Source of the DNA: an uncultured Methanosarcinales archaeon
Lineage (GTDB): Archaea > Halobacteriota > Methanosarcinia > Methanotrichales > Methanotrichaceae
DNA: 64,000 bases
Reading direction: 5' to 3'
Assembly: GCA_903871465.1 (NCBI GenBank)
Contig: CAIQHB010000039.1
Span: 169,725 to 233,724 of the forward strand
Part shown: one piece after another, positions 28,001 to 35,597 of the stretch
Position numbering within the stretch: position 1 is the first letter of the stretch
How the letters are laid out: each line of letters begins with the position of its first letter
The notes under the pieces: model-generated
Databases searched by the model: none
Seen by the model: the letters and a program-made list of their open reading frames with translations, nothing else
What the model was told of the DNA's origin: nothing
Made by a program: the position numbers and the translations under genes

Positions 28001-28209
28001 TCTCTTTACAGGATCAGATCCGGGCGATGGTGGATATTGAGAGCAAGCCCATACTAGATCTGGCAATGCAAAGGAAGGAGCACATAGCAGGCGAGGTTCG
28101 GGCAGCCGACCTGCAGATGGGCATGGGACTGGAATTGAAGGGATTGCTGGTCAAGGATTGGGATATCGAAGGCGTATGTGTGCGAATAGGCATAGACCGG
28201 TCAAAATAG
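25012..28209 (+). CDS. ileS: isoleucine-tRNA ligase
   Basis: A 1,065-residue class Ia synthetase. The signature HIGH motif appears as GRIHLGTAWNK near residue 64 and the KMSKS loop as GRKMSKSIGN near residue 607. VIWTTTPWTIPANMAVAV belongs to the editing domain (CP1), and WCPRCQTAIAD and TCTVCGHVDV are zinc-binding inserts. The C-terminal anticodon domain is of the long archaeal/eukaryotic type. It charges tRNA-Ile with isoleucine in the cytoplasm. The length is normal. The downstream DUF151 gene starts 16 bases after its stop, so the two are probably cotranscribed. Confidence 0.95.
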   Translation: MDANRFSEDLPVITEVAGQYNAQDLENEVRLLWEKAETYRKVRELRKGGKKFFFVDGPPYTTGRIHLGTAWNKVIKDSVLRYKSMNCFEVKDRAGWDMHGLPIEVKVEESFGFRNKKDIEAYGVDKFIQRCKEFALRQKDDMTVQFKILGAWLDWDDPYMTLKNEYLEAAWWTLKKAHENNLLERGLRVVNWCPRCQTAIADSEVEYWDETDYSIYVKFPVIGEENTYIVIWTTTPWTIPANMAVAVNPTFQYSRVRAWKDGEADILIMASGLVDSVLKIGRYQDYELLQELSALEMQGLTYTHPLLDLVPRQKEISHGVYKADFVTAENTGCVHIAPGHGLEDYQLGLDHHLEIFCPVGEDGRYTAEAGEKYQGLYVKEADNEVISDLDERHKLLAQGRLTHRYGHCWRCKTPIIFIATRQWFLKISDLRDKMLDEVSKVTWYPEWAGSARFSDWIRNARDWCISRQRYWGIPLPIWTCTVCGHVDVIGTAAELEERSGQKLKDLHRPDVDLVFLDCPCGGKMKRSPDVFDVWFDSAVASWATLRYPSHEEEFNDWWPADFITEGHDQTRGWFYSQLGASMVSFGRAPYKSVLMHGFTLDDQGRKMSKSIGNIVQPEEVVTKFGADILRFYVLGANAPWEDLHFSWDAVENTARMLNIFWNAYRFALPYMVLDKFDSKKADLSLYQSNLRPEDRWILSRVNSLAEEVTVEMEGYQLHRIVRSISDFILEDLSRWYIQLVRPRTWIEQDDPDKLAAYATIYEVLVKLCKLMAPFTPFIAESIYQNLVKGLDEAAPQSVHMCQWPRGEEPLIDKRLEASMSLVRDVSMAASNARQKGGRKLRWPVSEIVIAPSKEAVDLGNLENVLRGQTNSKKITVLLPGQKPKMDLEMAPVHKKIGPVFKGEAKSVVDALAAAAASEVKSQLDGCGEAVLKHNGMEYKITAEMVQFKELPPENLPAAEFSRGFVYVDITLTPELEAEGYAREIIRRIQDMRKELDLSLQDQIRAMVDIESKPILDLAMQRKEHIAGEVRAADLQMGMGLELKGLLVKDWDIEGVCVRIGIDRSK

Positions 28210-28224
28210 GTTGGATTTTGATCA

Positions 28225-28716
28225 ATGGGGTTTTATAAGATGATAGAGCAAGATGATGTTATGGGGGCACCGGTTCCTGTCAGGGTTAAAGGGGTTTACA
28301 TCGCCGAGTCGGAAAGAAACTCGCCCGCGCCCGTCGTCCTTCTGGAGGATGAAAAAGCGAGGATTGTGCCCATATTTGTGGGGCTCTCCGAAGCTATCTC
28401 CATTCATCATGCTCTCTTGGGGGAACTGTCGCCCCGGCCCATGACCCATGACCTTTTCATATCCGTTTTGGAGTGCCTGTCTGCCAGCATCACCAACGTG
28501 CTTATCGATGATCTGGATGGGGGCATCTATTACGCCAGACTTACCATCAAGAGCGACAGCACGGAAAGTGAGATAGACGCCCGGCCCAGCGACTGCCTCG
28601 CCCTGGCTCTTCGAGCTAAGGCTCCTATCGAGGTTCAGGAGAAGGTATTGCGGGACTCTAGCATAAGCAAGGGCGAGGTAGAGAAGTTGGTAAGCATCGA
28701 CAATTATCTGCAGTGA
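28225..28716 (+). CDS. bifunctional nuclease (DUF151) family protein
   Basis: A 163-residue protein of the DUF151 family. VYIAESERNSPAPVVLLEDE is the N-terminal strand pair. VPIFVGLSEAISIHHALLGE and RPMTHDLFISVLECL are the most conserved parts, and DARPSDCLALALRAKAPI is the C-terminal signature. A plant homologue has DNase/RNase activity; the archaeal role is unknown. The start is ATG 28225, with 28240 as an alternative. The 16-bp gap to ileS indicates an operon. Confidence 0.88.
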   Translation: MGFYKMIEQDDVMGAPVPVRVKGVYIAESERNSPAPVVLLEDEKARIVPIFVGLSEAISIHHALLGELSPRPMTHDLFISVLECLSASITNVLIDDLDGGIYYARLTIKSDSTESEIDARPSDCLALALRAKAPIEVQEKVLRDSSISKGEVEKLVSIDNYLQ

Positions 28717-29435
28717 GCATAACCCAGGAGTTTGGCAAGCTGAACCTGTGCGAATTTTGAAACAAAATAGTGGCGCCGTTAGGCCAATATTAGGCCAAAG
28801 TGATTTTTTGCCGATTTACGAAGTTATACATTTGGGTTGCTTAAAATGCATCAATGAAAATAGTTCTTTAACGCTTCCCGAGATTGATGTGCCGATGATA
28901 TAGACTCATCCCGTTCTCCATCTCCCTTGCCACGTTCGCCCTGCCATCCAGCTCTGCACCGTGGCCGCCAGCCCCCTGGCCGCTCGCGCCCATAAGTGAG
29001 CGCTCGTGCGCGTGCGAGCCCCGCTCTCTGGCAGTCCACGCCCATGAGTGTAACCTGTTGGATTTGCACATCTTACCGCGCCAGCTTCTAACTGGTCCTA
29101 GAATCACTTCTTCTTACCTGGCCATTTCATATTCTATGGAATGAATTTACGACAATTGCCTGTTACCGATTAACCAGGATCGGTGAAATCAAAAATACGC
29201 TGCAGAATCCGGCGCGCAACTCCTGGACCTTTCAAGGGAGAAAGCATATTTATAAAATTGCTTGTAGGCTCGAAAGCGATCTTATAAGTTGCATAGGGCA
29301 GTGTATGCAACCTGCAAACCATCTAGAATCTCAAATCCCTTCTTTAAATTGATACCATTGATATCATAGATTATTTGGCTATGGCTATGAAACCGAACGA
29401 CCAATAAACGTATCTCCTTGACAGGTTCTAAATGG
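28717..29435. other. intergenic region with a GC-rich island
   Basis: About 720 bases. An 11-bp-period direct repeat (TTAGGCCAA at 28779-28787 and 28790-28798) is followed by a GC-rich island at about 28875-29095 in otherwise AT-rich DNA. The island has no coding signal that I trust; long frames on the minus strand are Arg/Gly-rich artefacts. It lacks the leading motif of the GC-rich repeat family found elsewhere in the window. AT-rich DNA from 29240 on probably holds the promoter of the HEAT-repeat gene. Confidence 0.45.
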
Positions 29436-30671
29436 ATGATCATGATGACAGAGTTGTTTTCCTTGATCATCCTGCTGACTTTATTCGCAATGCCTGCGGT
29501 TGCTGATGATGTGGACAGGTGGATTCAGGACCTCCAAGATCCAAGTCCGTCTGTACGAGAAGCGGCTGCAGAAAACCTCGGCGATCTTGGCAACACCAGA
29601 GCAGTCGGTCCATTGATCAAGGCTCTCAGTGATACGGATAGCGAGGTCCGGGGGTGGGCTGTATATGCTCTCGGCGATCTGAACGATACCAGAGCAGTAG
29701 ATCCATTAATTCTGGCTCTCAATGATACAGCCCCAAATGTCAGAGGGTATGCTGCATTATCTCTTGGCCAGCTCGGCGATACCCGTGCAGTCGATCCATT
29801 GATTCAGACCCTTAGTGCCAAGGATAGCGATGACCGAGCATCTGCTGCACAGGCTCTCGGCGAGCTCAAAGACCCCAGAGCGGTAAACCCATTAATTCTA
29901 TCTCTCAAGGACGGGAATTCGGATGTCCGCTGGTGTGCTGCAGAGGCTCTCGGCAAGCTCAACGATACTCGTGTAGTCGGTCCGTTGATTCAGGCCCTCA
30001 AGGACGAAGAATATATGGTTCGAGGGAGGGCTGCAGAGGCTCTCGGCAATCTTGGCGATACACGAGCCATAGAACCGTTAATCCCGTCACTCAAGGACAA
30101 AGATGAGTATGTCCAATCAGCAGCAAAAGATGCTCTGACGAAACTGGGATGGCAACAGGGTAATGCACAAGGCCATGATTCGTCTCATCTGGGTGCATAT
30201 GTGATTCCGGCTTCCGCGTCGGTCATTGCTGATTTGGAACTTGTATCCACCAAACATGATTTTGGTCCTGGCGTAGGGGGGATAGAAAGTAAAGAGCAGA
30301 CTATATTACTTCCCAATGCTGGATGGCTTACAATAACATATCAGACGGAACCTTATCTGGGTAATATGAAAGGGGGGCCCGATTTCTTCCCAAAAGATTT
30401 AGGTTCCTATTATCTTGAACAACCGGGGGAGAAAACCGACACCCCACCCAAATGGGTCAAGGGCCAACCAGGTAAATATGTTATTAAATCATACGTAAAC
30501 ACCCCCCAGGGAGACCGTCCATTCATTGTAAAATTGGTGGCTCCTTGGGAATGCCAAGCCTTTCAGATATGCAATGCAGGCACGGTGTATGCAGCAAAAC
30601 AAAGACTGACCTACGAATATACTCCTGACTCTGAAATTGCCCCGGCACTCTCACAAGATGAAGGAATATAA
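29436..30671 (+). CDS. exported HEAT-repeat protein
   Basis: A protein of about 411 residues with a signal peptide (hydrophobic segment about residues 4-23, cut near AVADD). Seven PBS-lyase-type HEAT repeats of about 31 residues follow, each built like NTRAVGPLIKALSDTDSEVR plus AAEALG(D/N)L. They form a curved helical solenoid over about residues 25-240. The C-terminal 170 residues form a separate beta-rich domain with EQTILLPNAGWLTITYQTEP. The repeats are nearly identical, suggesting recent internal expansion. The presumed function is protein-protein binding outside the cell. The ATG at 29436 follows TTG 29418, which is also in frame. Confidence 0.82.
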   Translation: MIMMTELFSLIILLTLFAMPAVADDVDRWIQDLQDPSPSVREAAAENLGDLGNTRAVGPLIKALSDTDSEVRGWAVYALGDLNDTRAVDPLILALNDTAPNVRGYAALSLGQLGDTRAVDPLIQTLSAKDSDDRASAAQALGELKDPRAVNPLILSLKDGNSDVRWCAAEALGKLNDTRVVGPLIQALKDEEYMVRGRAAEALGNLGDTRAIEPLIPSLKDKDEYVQSAAKDALTKLGWQQGNAQGHDSSHLGAYVIPASASVIADLELVSTKHDFGPGVGGIESKEQTILLPNAGWLTITYQTEPYLGNMKGGPDFFPKDLGSYYLEQPGEKTDTPPKWVKGQPGKYVIKSYVNTPQGDRPFIVKLVAPWECQAFQICNAGTVYAAKQRLTYEYTPDSEIAPALSQDEGI

Positions 30672-30696
30672 ATAATAGTCAATTTCAAGAGGATGA

Positions 30697-31629
30697 GTGA
30701 ACATGAGGATGGAGAGAGAGGGCCGACAGTACGATAACGACAAACTGGGCAGGCTCATCATCCAGACCCTGGCCCTCCTGGGCGGCCTAGCTGGATTGCT
30801 CATAGCAACTTTACAGCTTTTAGCCTCACTGGTCGGTCTCTCGTCATCTCACATTCCCAGCGGTTGGAGCGCGATGGGCCTAGCTGCAGGCACTGTACTT
30901 TTGCTACTGGGTCTGGGTGGGATGACGGGTGCAATTCTTTACACCAGGAACAGGAACAAAGCATGGACGCTTCTCCTTTTCTGCGGGCTCTTGGGCTTTC
31001 CGGTCGGCTACATCGCCTGGATCGCTCCAATAGGCGTAGGCTTCTTGGGATGGATCATGTGGATTCCTCCCGGAGTATTGCTCACTGGCGCAGGGCTCCT
31101 GGCCTGGATCACTCCAGAGCGATTGAGATCCCTTCTCGGTCAGGGCAACAGGACAGCAGATCCGGGACCTCTTGATCAGGCACTATTCGTGGGTTCAATT
31201 CTTGCGGGAATAGGTCTGTTAACAGTGATCCTCATAGTTGGCGGCTTTCTATTCTATGGGGCAGAAGAGTTTCTTAAGGGGGATACAGGCCGAGACCAGG
31301 ATGACTTTTCCAGCGCAAATATAGCCGCCAGCATGGGACGATGGGACAAAGCAGTGGAGTCGTATGATGACGTCCTCTCCCGCAATCAATCCAACCTCCC
31401 TGCCTGGAACAACAAAGCTTACGCTCTTGAGAAACAGGGTAAGTACAATGAAGCCGTCAAGGCTTACGATGAGGCCCTCAGATTAGATCCAAACGATGCC
31501 GCAGCCTGGTACAACAAAGGCGTTGCTCTCAAAGCAATCGGAAGAACTACAGAAGCGAATGCATCCTTTTCCAAGGCCAAAGAACTGGGATATAGTGGTG
31601 GGACACAGCACAATCCCCTCCGTTTTTAA
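30697..31629 (+). CDS. membrane protein with C-terminal TPR domain
   Basis: A 310-residue protein starting GTG 30697 or ATG 30703, after an AAGAGGATG ribosome binding site. Hydrophobic segments lie at about residues 20-48, 57-80, 87-110, 112-140 and 160-188. The soluble C-terminus (about 200-300) contains two or three TPRs: GRWDKAVESYDDVLSRNQSN, GKYNEAVKAYDEALRLDPND and GRTTEANASFSKAKEL. It lies 25 bp after the HEAT-repeat gene, so the two solenoid proteins may be made together. The function is unknown; the role is probably a membrane-anchored scaffold. Confidence 0.8.
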   Translation: MNMRMEREGRQYDNDKLGRLIIQTLALLGGLAGLLIATLQLLASLVGLSSSHIPSGWSAMGLAAGTVLLLLGLGGMTGAILYTRNRNKAWTLLLFCGLLGFPVGYIAWIAPIGVGFLGWIMWIPPGVLLTGAGLLAWITPERLRSLLGQGNRTADPGPLDQALFVGSILAGIGLLTVILIVGGFLFYGAEEFLKGDTGRDQDDFSSANIAASMGRWDKAVESYDDVLSRNQSNLPAWNNKAYALEKQGKYNEAVKAYDEALRLDPNDAAAWYNKGVALKAIGRTTEANASFSKAKELGYSGGTQHNPLRF

Positions 31630-32339
31630 TCTTCGAGCGTCAGGAAAGCCTTACTAGTAATCTCTGGATGGTATTATTTGTGAGATAGATTACAGATATT
31701 GGTTCTGGATATGCGATTACGAGCGGGGGATGAGACCCCCGCACGTGGCCTCATATGCCATAATGCGAAACTGCTTGAAAGACGAGCCATTAGGCGATCG
31801 CCTTCGTGTTCTGTAGGTAGACTCAATGGCCAAAGTCAAAATCGGTCATGTATAACCTTCTTGATTCGCTCTCCTCTGTCTCCTTTTTTCAAGCTTATTT
31901 TCAGCCTTTAGAGCCATAAGATATTTTTATAAACATGAGTCGGACCTCGTAAACCGTTATGTTGCGCTCCACGTTCCACATTTTTGGAATCGATAGCATT
32001 AAGAGCAATTGATCGATATCATTAACCACTCAGTTTTGCTTGATCTTCATTCTTATAGTGGATAAAATGAGGATTTTGCCAGAAGAGGATTTAGGCCATT
32101 TTGAGATGGTTGTATTAGGCAGTATGAATAAACTGCAATGTCTGGAATATAAGCCGGGGCATGAGATCAGGAAGCTCCGCCGAAGCTCAGCAAACAACCT
32201 GTACGCATCTGCGGAGCGTTGCAGAGGCGACAAGGAGGGCCCCGGGCGAAGAACGAGGCACGCATCCATCTTCCGCTTTCATTGAACTGGCTGGAGGCCG
32301 CAAGGCGAAGGATCTCAATGCATCCAATACCGGCAAAAT
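31630..32339. other. intergenic region, one strong hairpin
   Basis: About 710 bases between the TPR gene and a convergent exported-protein gene. A perfect 7-bp hairpin occurs at 31723-31742 (GCGGGGG, loop ATGAGA, CCCCCGC), not followed by a T run. A short frame at 32067-32285 starts in AT-rich DNA and ends in Arg-rich GC-rich DNA without family similarity, so I leave it unannotated. Confidence 0.45.
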
Positions 32340-32873
32340 TTAGAGCAACGGGCTTCCCGGCGGCTCATCGCTCTCCAGGAAATGGTTCAACTCCATGCGA
32401 TCCGGATCATTGTGCGGCTCGACTCCCGGCTGGAACACATCGTTCTCCACAAACTGCTTCATTGTTGAAGTCGCCACGTCTTTGGAACCAGCTTTCCAGT
32501 CGTCTCCGGAGATCTTCCTGGCAGCTGGAAGGGGAGTATCACTGTCGTTGGAAAACCATTCGTACATGCTGGGGATGGGCAAGTAGAAGTCGAACCGGTC
32601 CCATAGTGGCCGTATAATCTGATAATAATCGGTGCGGTTGAGGGATTTTATCAGGCTCTCGTTGGGCCGAAAGACATTGGTTCTCAGGTAGACCGGGCTC
32701 GTGCCGTTTGTGCTGTTTAAAACCGGGAAGGATGCGATGGAGAACATTCCAGAGTTATCCGGGTAGCTCAATCCCTGGCCGTAAGTGTCGCTTCCACTGT
32801 GGGGCTGCACGGACCCTTGGGCGACTGATCCGGAAGATATGAATAGGAACAAAATTAGGGCTGCGATTTTCAT
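32340..32873 (-). CDS. exported protein of unknown function
   Basis: A 177-residue protein with a clear signal peptide (MKIAALILFLFISSGSVAQG). The mature part has several NxS/T sites, suggesting an extracellular glycoprotein, and the segment FDFYLPIPSMYEWFSND. I see no catalytic motif and recognise no family. It is divergent from the PAPS-reductase-like gene across a 91-bp spacer. Confidence 0.7.
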   Translation of the reverse strand: MKIAALILFLFISSGSVAQGSVQPHSGSDTYGQGLSYPDNSGMFSIASFPVLNSTNGTSPVYLRTNVFRPNESLIKSLNRTDYYQIIRPLWDRFDFYLPIPSMYEWFSNDSDTPLPAARKISGDDWKAGSKDVATSTMKQFVENDVFQPGVEPHNDPDRMELNHFLESDEPPGSPLL

Positions 32874-32964
32874 ATAGAGTTCGCTATCGGATCAGGTCGG
32901 ATATAACTCTTAGGGTCGCATAGATACATGTTAAATACCAGAAGCCCGAACCCTGGATGAATCT

Positions 32965-34914
32965 ATGCGAGAATTCAGCAGAACCTTTTCTCCGGGCACG
33001 AGCGAGCTATTCTGGTGCGAGAAATGTATGCTTCCACTTCTGTCGGCCAATTGCTCTATCTGCAATAGCATCGGCTCTCGGGTTCCGATCTCACCACCGG
33101 GCGATGTTCGCCTCTGCTCTCGGGGGGGTCGTGAGCTTCTCCGGGAGCTCTTCGAGGAGAATTATGGATACGCACATTTCCTGGACGGCCGGATGATTCT
33201 GCTCAATAAGATCGCAGGCATCGACCGCCGGGATCAGGTGATCCTGGACGGAAGCCATATTGCGACAGTATGGTTTGATATCACCGCTTCCTGCCATAAG
33301 CTGGATCTGGAGACGGCGGGCGCCTCCCTGTTGTCCGGGCATGCCAAGAAGAACATTGTGGTCTGTCACGATTCCCTTCTAAAGGGGCACATAAAAGGCA
33401 AGTGGCTGGCCAGGGATTTGATCATAAGCCCTTCTGCCGACGACCTGAATGAAGGCGAGAACGTTGTCCTGAAGATCGGAAAATTCGCAGGTGTGGGAGT
33501 TGTCCGCCAGCGAGCTGACGGCTCGAAATCCATACGCATTAAGGATGTTACGCAGCGGGATTTTCAGCTAGGCGACCATAAGTCCACTCTGCAGGAGACA
33601 ATTCTTGCCAATGAATCACACCTGAAGGGCCTGGAGAAGACGGCTTTGGGCGAGATCAAGGATTATCTATCCCGAAGCCGTCTTCCTGTGAATGTCTCCT
33701 TCAGCGGCGGAAAAGATAGCCTAGCCTCGCTCATCCTGGGCCGAAAGGTGCTAACCAGAATTGAGGTTCTCTTCATCAATACCGGTCTGGAATTTCCCGA
33801 AACCGTCGAGTACGTACGTGAGTTCTGCCGTTCCCAAAAGCTCCGGCTGCATGAGATAAAAGCAGATGGAAATTCATCAGAAAACAGTTTGGCAGAAGGC
33901 AGTTTCTTTGCAAATGTGCAGAATTTCGGGCCTCCTGCCAAAGATTTTCGCTGGTGCTGCAAGACCAATAAGCTCGGACCGATGACGTCCTTTCTGGAGC
34001 AGCAATATCCCAAAGGGTGCGTGACCATTGAAGGGCGCCGGATCTACGAATCCTTCAACCGCTCCACCATCAAGGCCGTGGAGAGGAATCCCTATGTTCC
34101 GACCCAGACTACACTCGCTCCCATTCGCAACTGGAGGGCGCTGGAGGTTATGCTCTACATATATTGGAACAAGATGGAGCCAAATCCGCTCTACGAGGAG
34201 GACTTCGAGCGCATAGGCTGCTGGCTCTGCCCGGCCTCTCTGCAATCCGAATTCGCTCACTTGAAGAAGTCGCATCCAAAACTTCATTCCCAGTGGACTC
34301 GTCATCTGCGAGCCTGGGCGGAGGCGAACCATCTAGAAGATCGATACATAGATTGGGGCTTCTGGCGCTGGAAACGGCATCCACCCAAGATGATCGAGAT
34401 TGCTGCCGACAATAAAATCGACCTCCAAGCCCGGGGCCGGGAGTCGAAGGAGATTGCGCTGCATGCGGTGAGAGGAAGGTCGCCCTGCGGTCTCGAATAT
34501 TCCATTGAAGCGACGCTTACCGCGCCCCAGAATCATCCTTTCCAGGGCGTGGCCGGAGCCTTGAGTATGCTCGGCCAGGTGAAATACGCTGAAGATCTGG
34601 GTGCCGTGGTTATAAAGACGGATTACGGGCGGGCCACAGCCTTTGCCAACGGCCATATCATGATCACGGCAGGCAAATCGGAGGCAGAGGAGCTGCTGCG
34701 AAGAGTCTCCGAGACCATCCTGCGCGTGCAGATGTGCACGAGATGCCGCATCTGCATGAAGAACTGCGATCAAGGGGCGATTACAGTGAACGATACCATC
34801 ACAATCGACGAAGAAAGGTGCAACCACTGCGGAAAATGTGCAGAGGGTTGCATCGCCGCCGACCAGGCAGCGAAGATCTTTCGTAGACTCTCCAAAAAAG
34901 GGGCGGCACCTTAG
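32965..34914 (+). CDS. multidomain PAPS-reductase-like PP-loop protein with ferredoxin tail
   Basis: A 649-residue protein. The N-terminus has a zinc ribbon (Cys18, 21, 30, 33). Residues about 100-195 contain a PUA-like RNA-binding segment (VVRQRADGSKSIRIKDV). The PP-loop ATPase follows, with FSGGKDSLASL near residue 247, LFINTGLEFPET and RWCCKTNKLGPM, which are typical of the PAPS reductase/adenylyltransferase family. GCWLCPASLQSEF holds further Cys. The C-terminus is a two-cluster ferredoxin module (CTRCRICMKNCDQGAI and CNHCGKCAEGC). The domain set suggests sulfur transfer or RNA thiolation rather than assimilatory PAPS reduction; this is inference. Homologues with this architecture are widespread in methanogens. 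Confidence 0.82.
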   Translation: MREFSRTFSPGTSELFWCEKCMLPLLSANCSICNSIGSRVPISPPGDVRLCSRGGRELLRELFEENYGYAHFLDGRMILLNKIAGIDRRDQVILDGSHIATVWFDITASCHKLDLETAGASLLSGHAKKNIVVCHDSLLKGHIKGKWLARDLIISPSADDLNEGENVVLKIGKFAGVGVVRQRADGSKSIRIKDVTQRDFQLGDHKSTLQETILANESHLKGLEKTALGEIKDYLSRSRLPVNVSFSGGKDSLASLILGRKVLTRIEVLFINTGLEFPETVEYVREFCRSQKLRLHEIKADGNSSENSLAEGSFFANVQNFGPPAKDFRWCCKTNKLGPMTSFLEQQYPKGCVTIEGRRIYESFNRSTIKAVERNPYVPTQTTLAPIRNWRALEVMLYIYWNKMEPNPLYEEDFERIGCWLCPASLQSEFAHLKKSHPKLHSQWTRHLRAWAEANHLEDRYIDWGFWRWKRHPPKMIEIAADNKIDLQARGRESKEIALHAVRGRSPCGLEYSIEATLTAPQNHPFQGVAGALSMLGQVKYAEDLGAVVIKTDYGRATAFANGHIMITAGKSEAEELLRRVSETILRVQMCTRCRICMKNCDQGAITVNDTITIDEERCNHCGKCAEGCIAADQAAKIFRRLSKKGAAP

Positions 34915-34925
34915 GCGATAATAAA

Positions 34926-35155
34926 GTTGATGTCCGGGGTCTTTGTCCTATGATAGTAACAATAAAATTCTTTGTTGATCCGAATCCTCTCGTACTATCC
35001 TTTGCTGCTTGAATGAGACTATTAGTCCCTTCCAACATACCATTGTCGATTTTAGCTTAATATAATTAGTTATCCCATTCCAGTGCTGCTTTATTATGGT
35101 TTTAGCGAAATCGATTACAGCATTAAGTCTTCTATGTGTTGCCCAGAAATACTAT
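34926..35155 (-). pseudogene. ISL3-type transposase remnant (C-terminal part)
   Basis: The minus strand encodes FWATHRRLNAVIDFAKTIIK and QHWNGITNYIK. After a one-base frame change near 35055-35060 it continues KIDNGMLEGTNSLIQAAKDS and TRGFGSTKNFIVTI. This order (WATH...L, HW.GI, NG..EG.NS.IQ..K, RGF....NF) is the C-terminal signature of ISL3-family transposases. Upstream the frame meets a TAG and no N-terminal half is found. No terminal inverted repeats were identified. It is therefore a decayed insertion sequence. Confidence 0.75.
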
Positions 35156-35597
35156 CGTTTGAGGTGGAGCTTCCGGTGATCAGTGGTTCAAATAATGAAA
35201 AATGCAGACAGGATGTGCTTTAGAAAACTTTGGGGTAAGATTTAAATAGAATATGCTTAGAACTTTACCAATGCTCTGCTGATGAGGAACCCTTGCCGGC
35301 CAGGGCCATCTAACAGTGGGATGGGATCGACCGTGATCGTGGATACTTTCAATAGTCGAGACAAGGGCGTATTTATATAAAAACATGGATAATTCCTTTT
35401 TGAAATGCATTTCATCCATGGAGTTATACATTCTAGGGCAAAGTCAAGGACAGACGAAAGAGAAATCGCTACAATAAGGTATCAAGCAATCCCTGACTTC
35501 ATTATGGCAATATTGCTATTGGAAATTTGACAAGCTTATCTGGTACTGGTATAGAAAGAGATTTATTTATCAATCCTATGAAAACGGAGGGATCGTC
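35156..35597. other. intergenic DNA between the IS remnant and the decarboxylase gene
   Basis: About 440 bases of AT-rich DNA with no gene that I can support. It ends in a strong ribosome binding site (GGAGG at 35586-35590) eight bases before the next ATG. Confidence 0.5.

Noticed and set aside
28851..29107. Minus-strand frames in the GC-rich island after the DUF151 gene
   Set aside because: The composition (Arg, Gly) reflects GC-rich DNA; two overlapping frames are equally open and neither resembles a known protein.
31723..31742. Perfect 7-bp GC hairpin as an intrinsic terminator
   Set aside because: It lies about 95 bases after the TPR gene stop and lacks a following T tract; archaeal termination does not usually depend on such hairpins.
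32067..32285. Plus-strand frame of about 72 codons starting MRILPEEDLGHF
   Set aside because: The first 30 residues look plausible, but the second half is an Arg-rich run in GC-rich DNA. It has no ribosome binding site and no family match.
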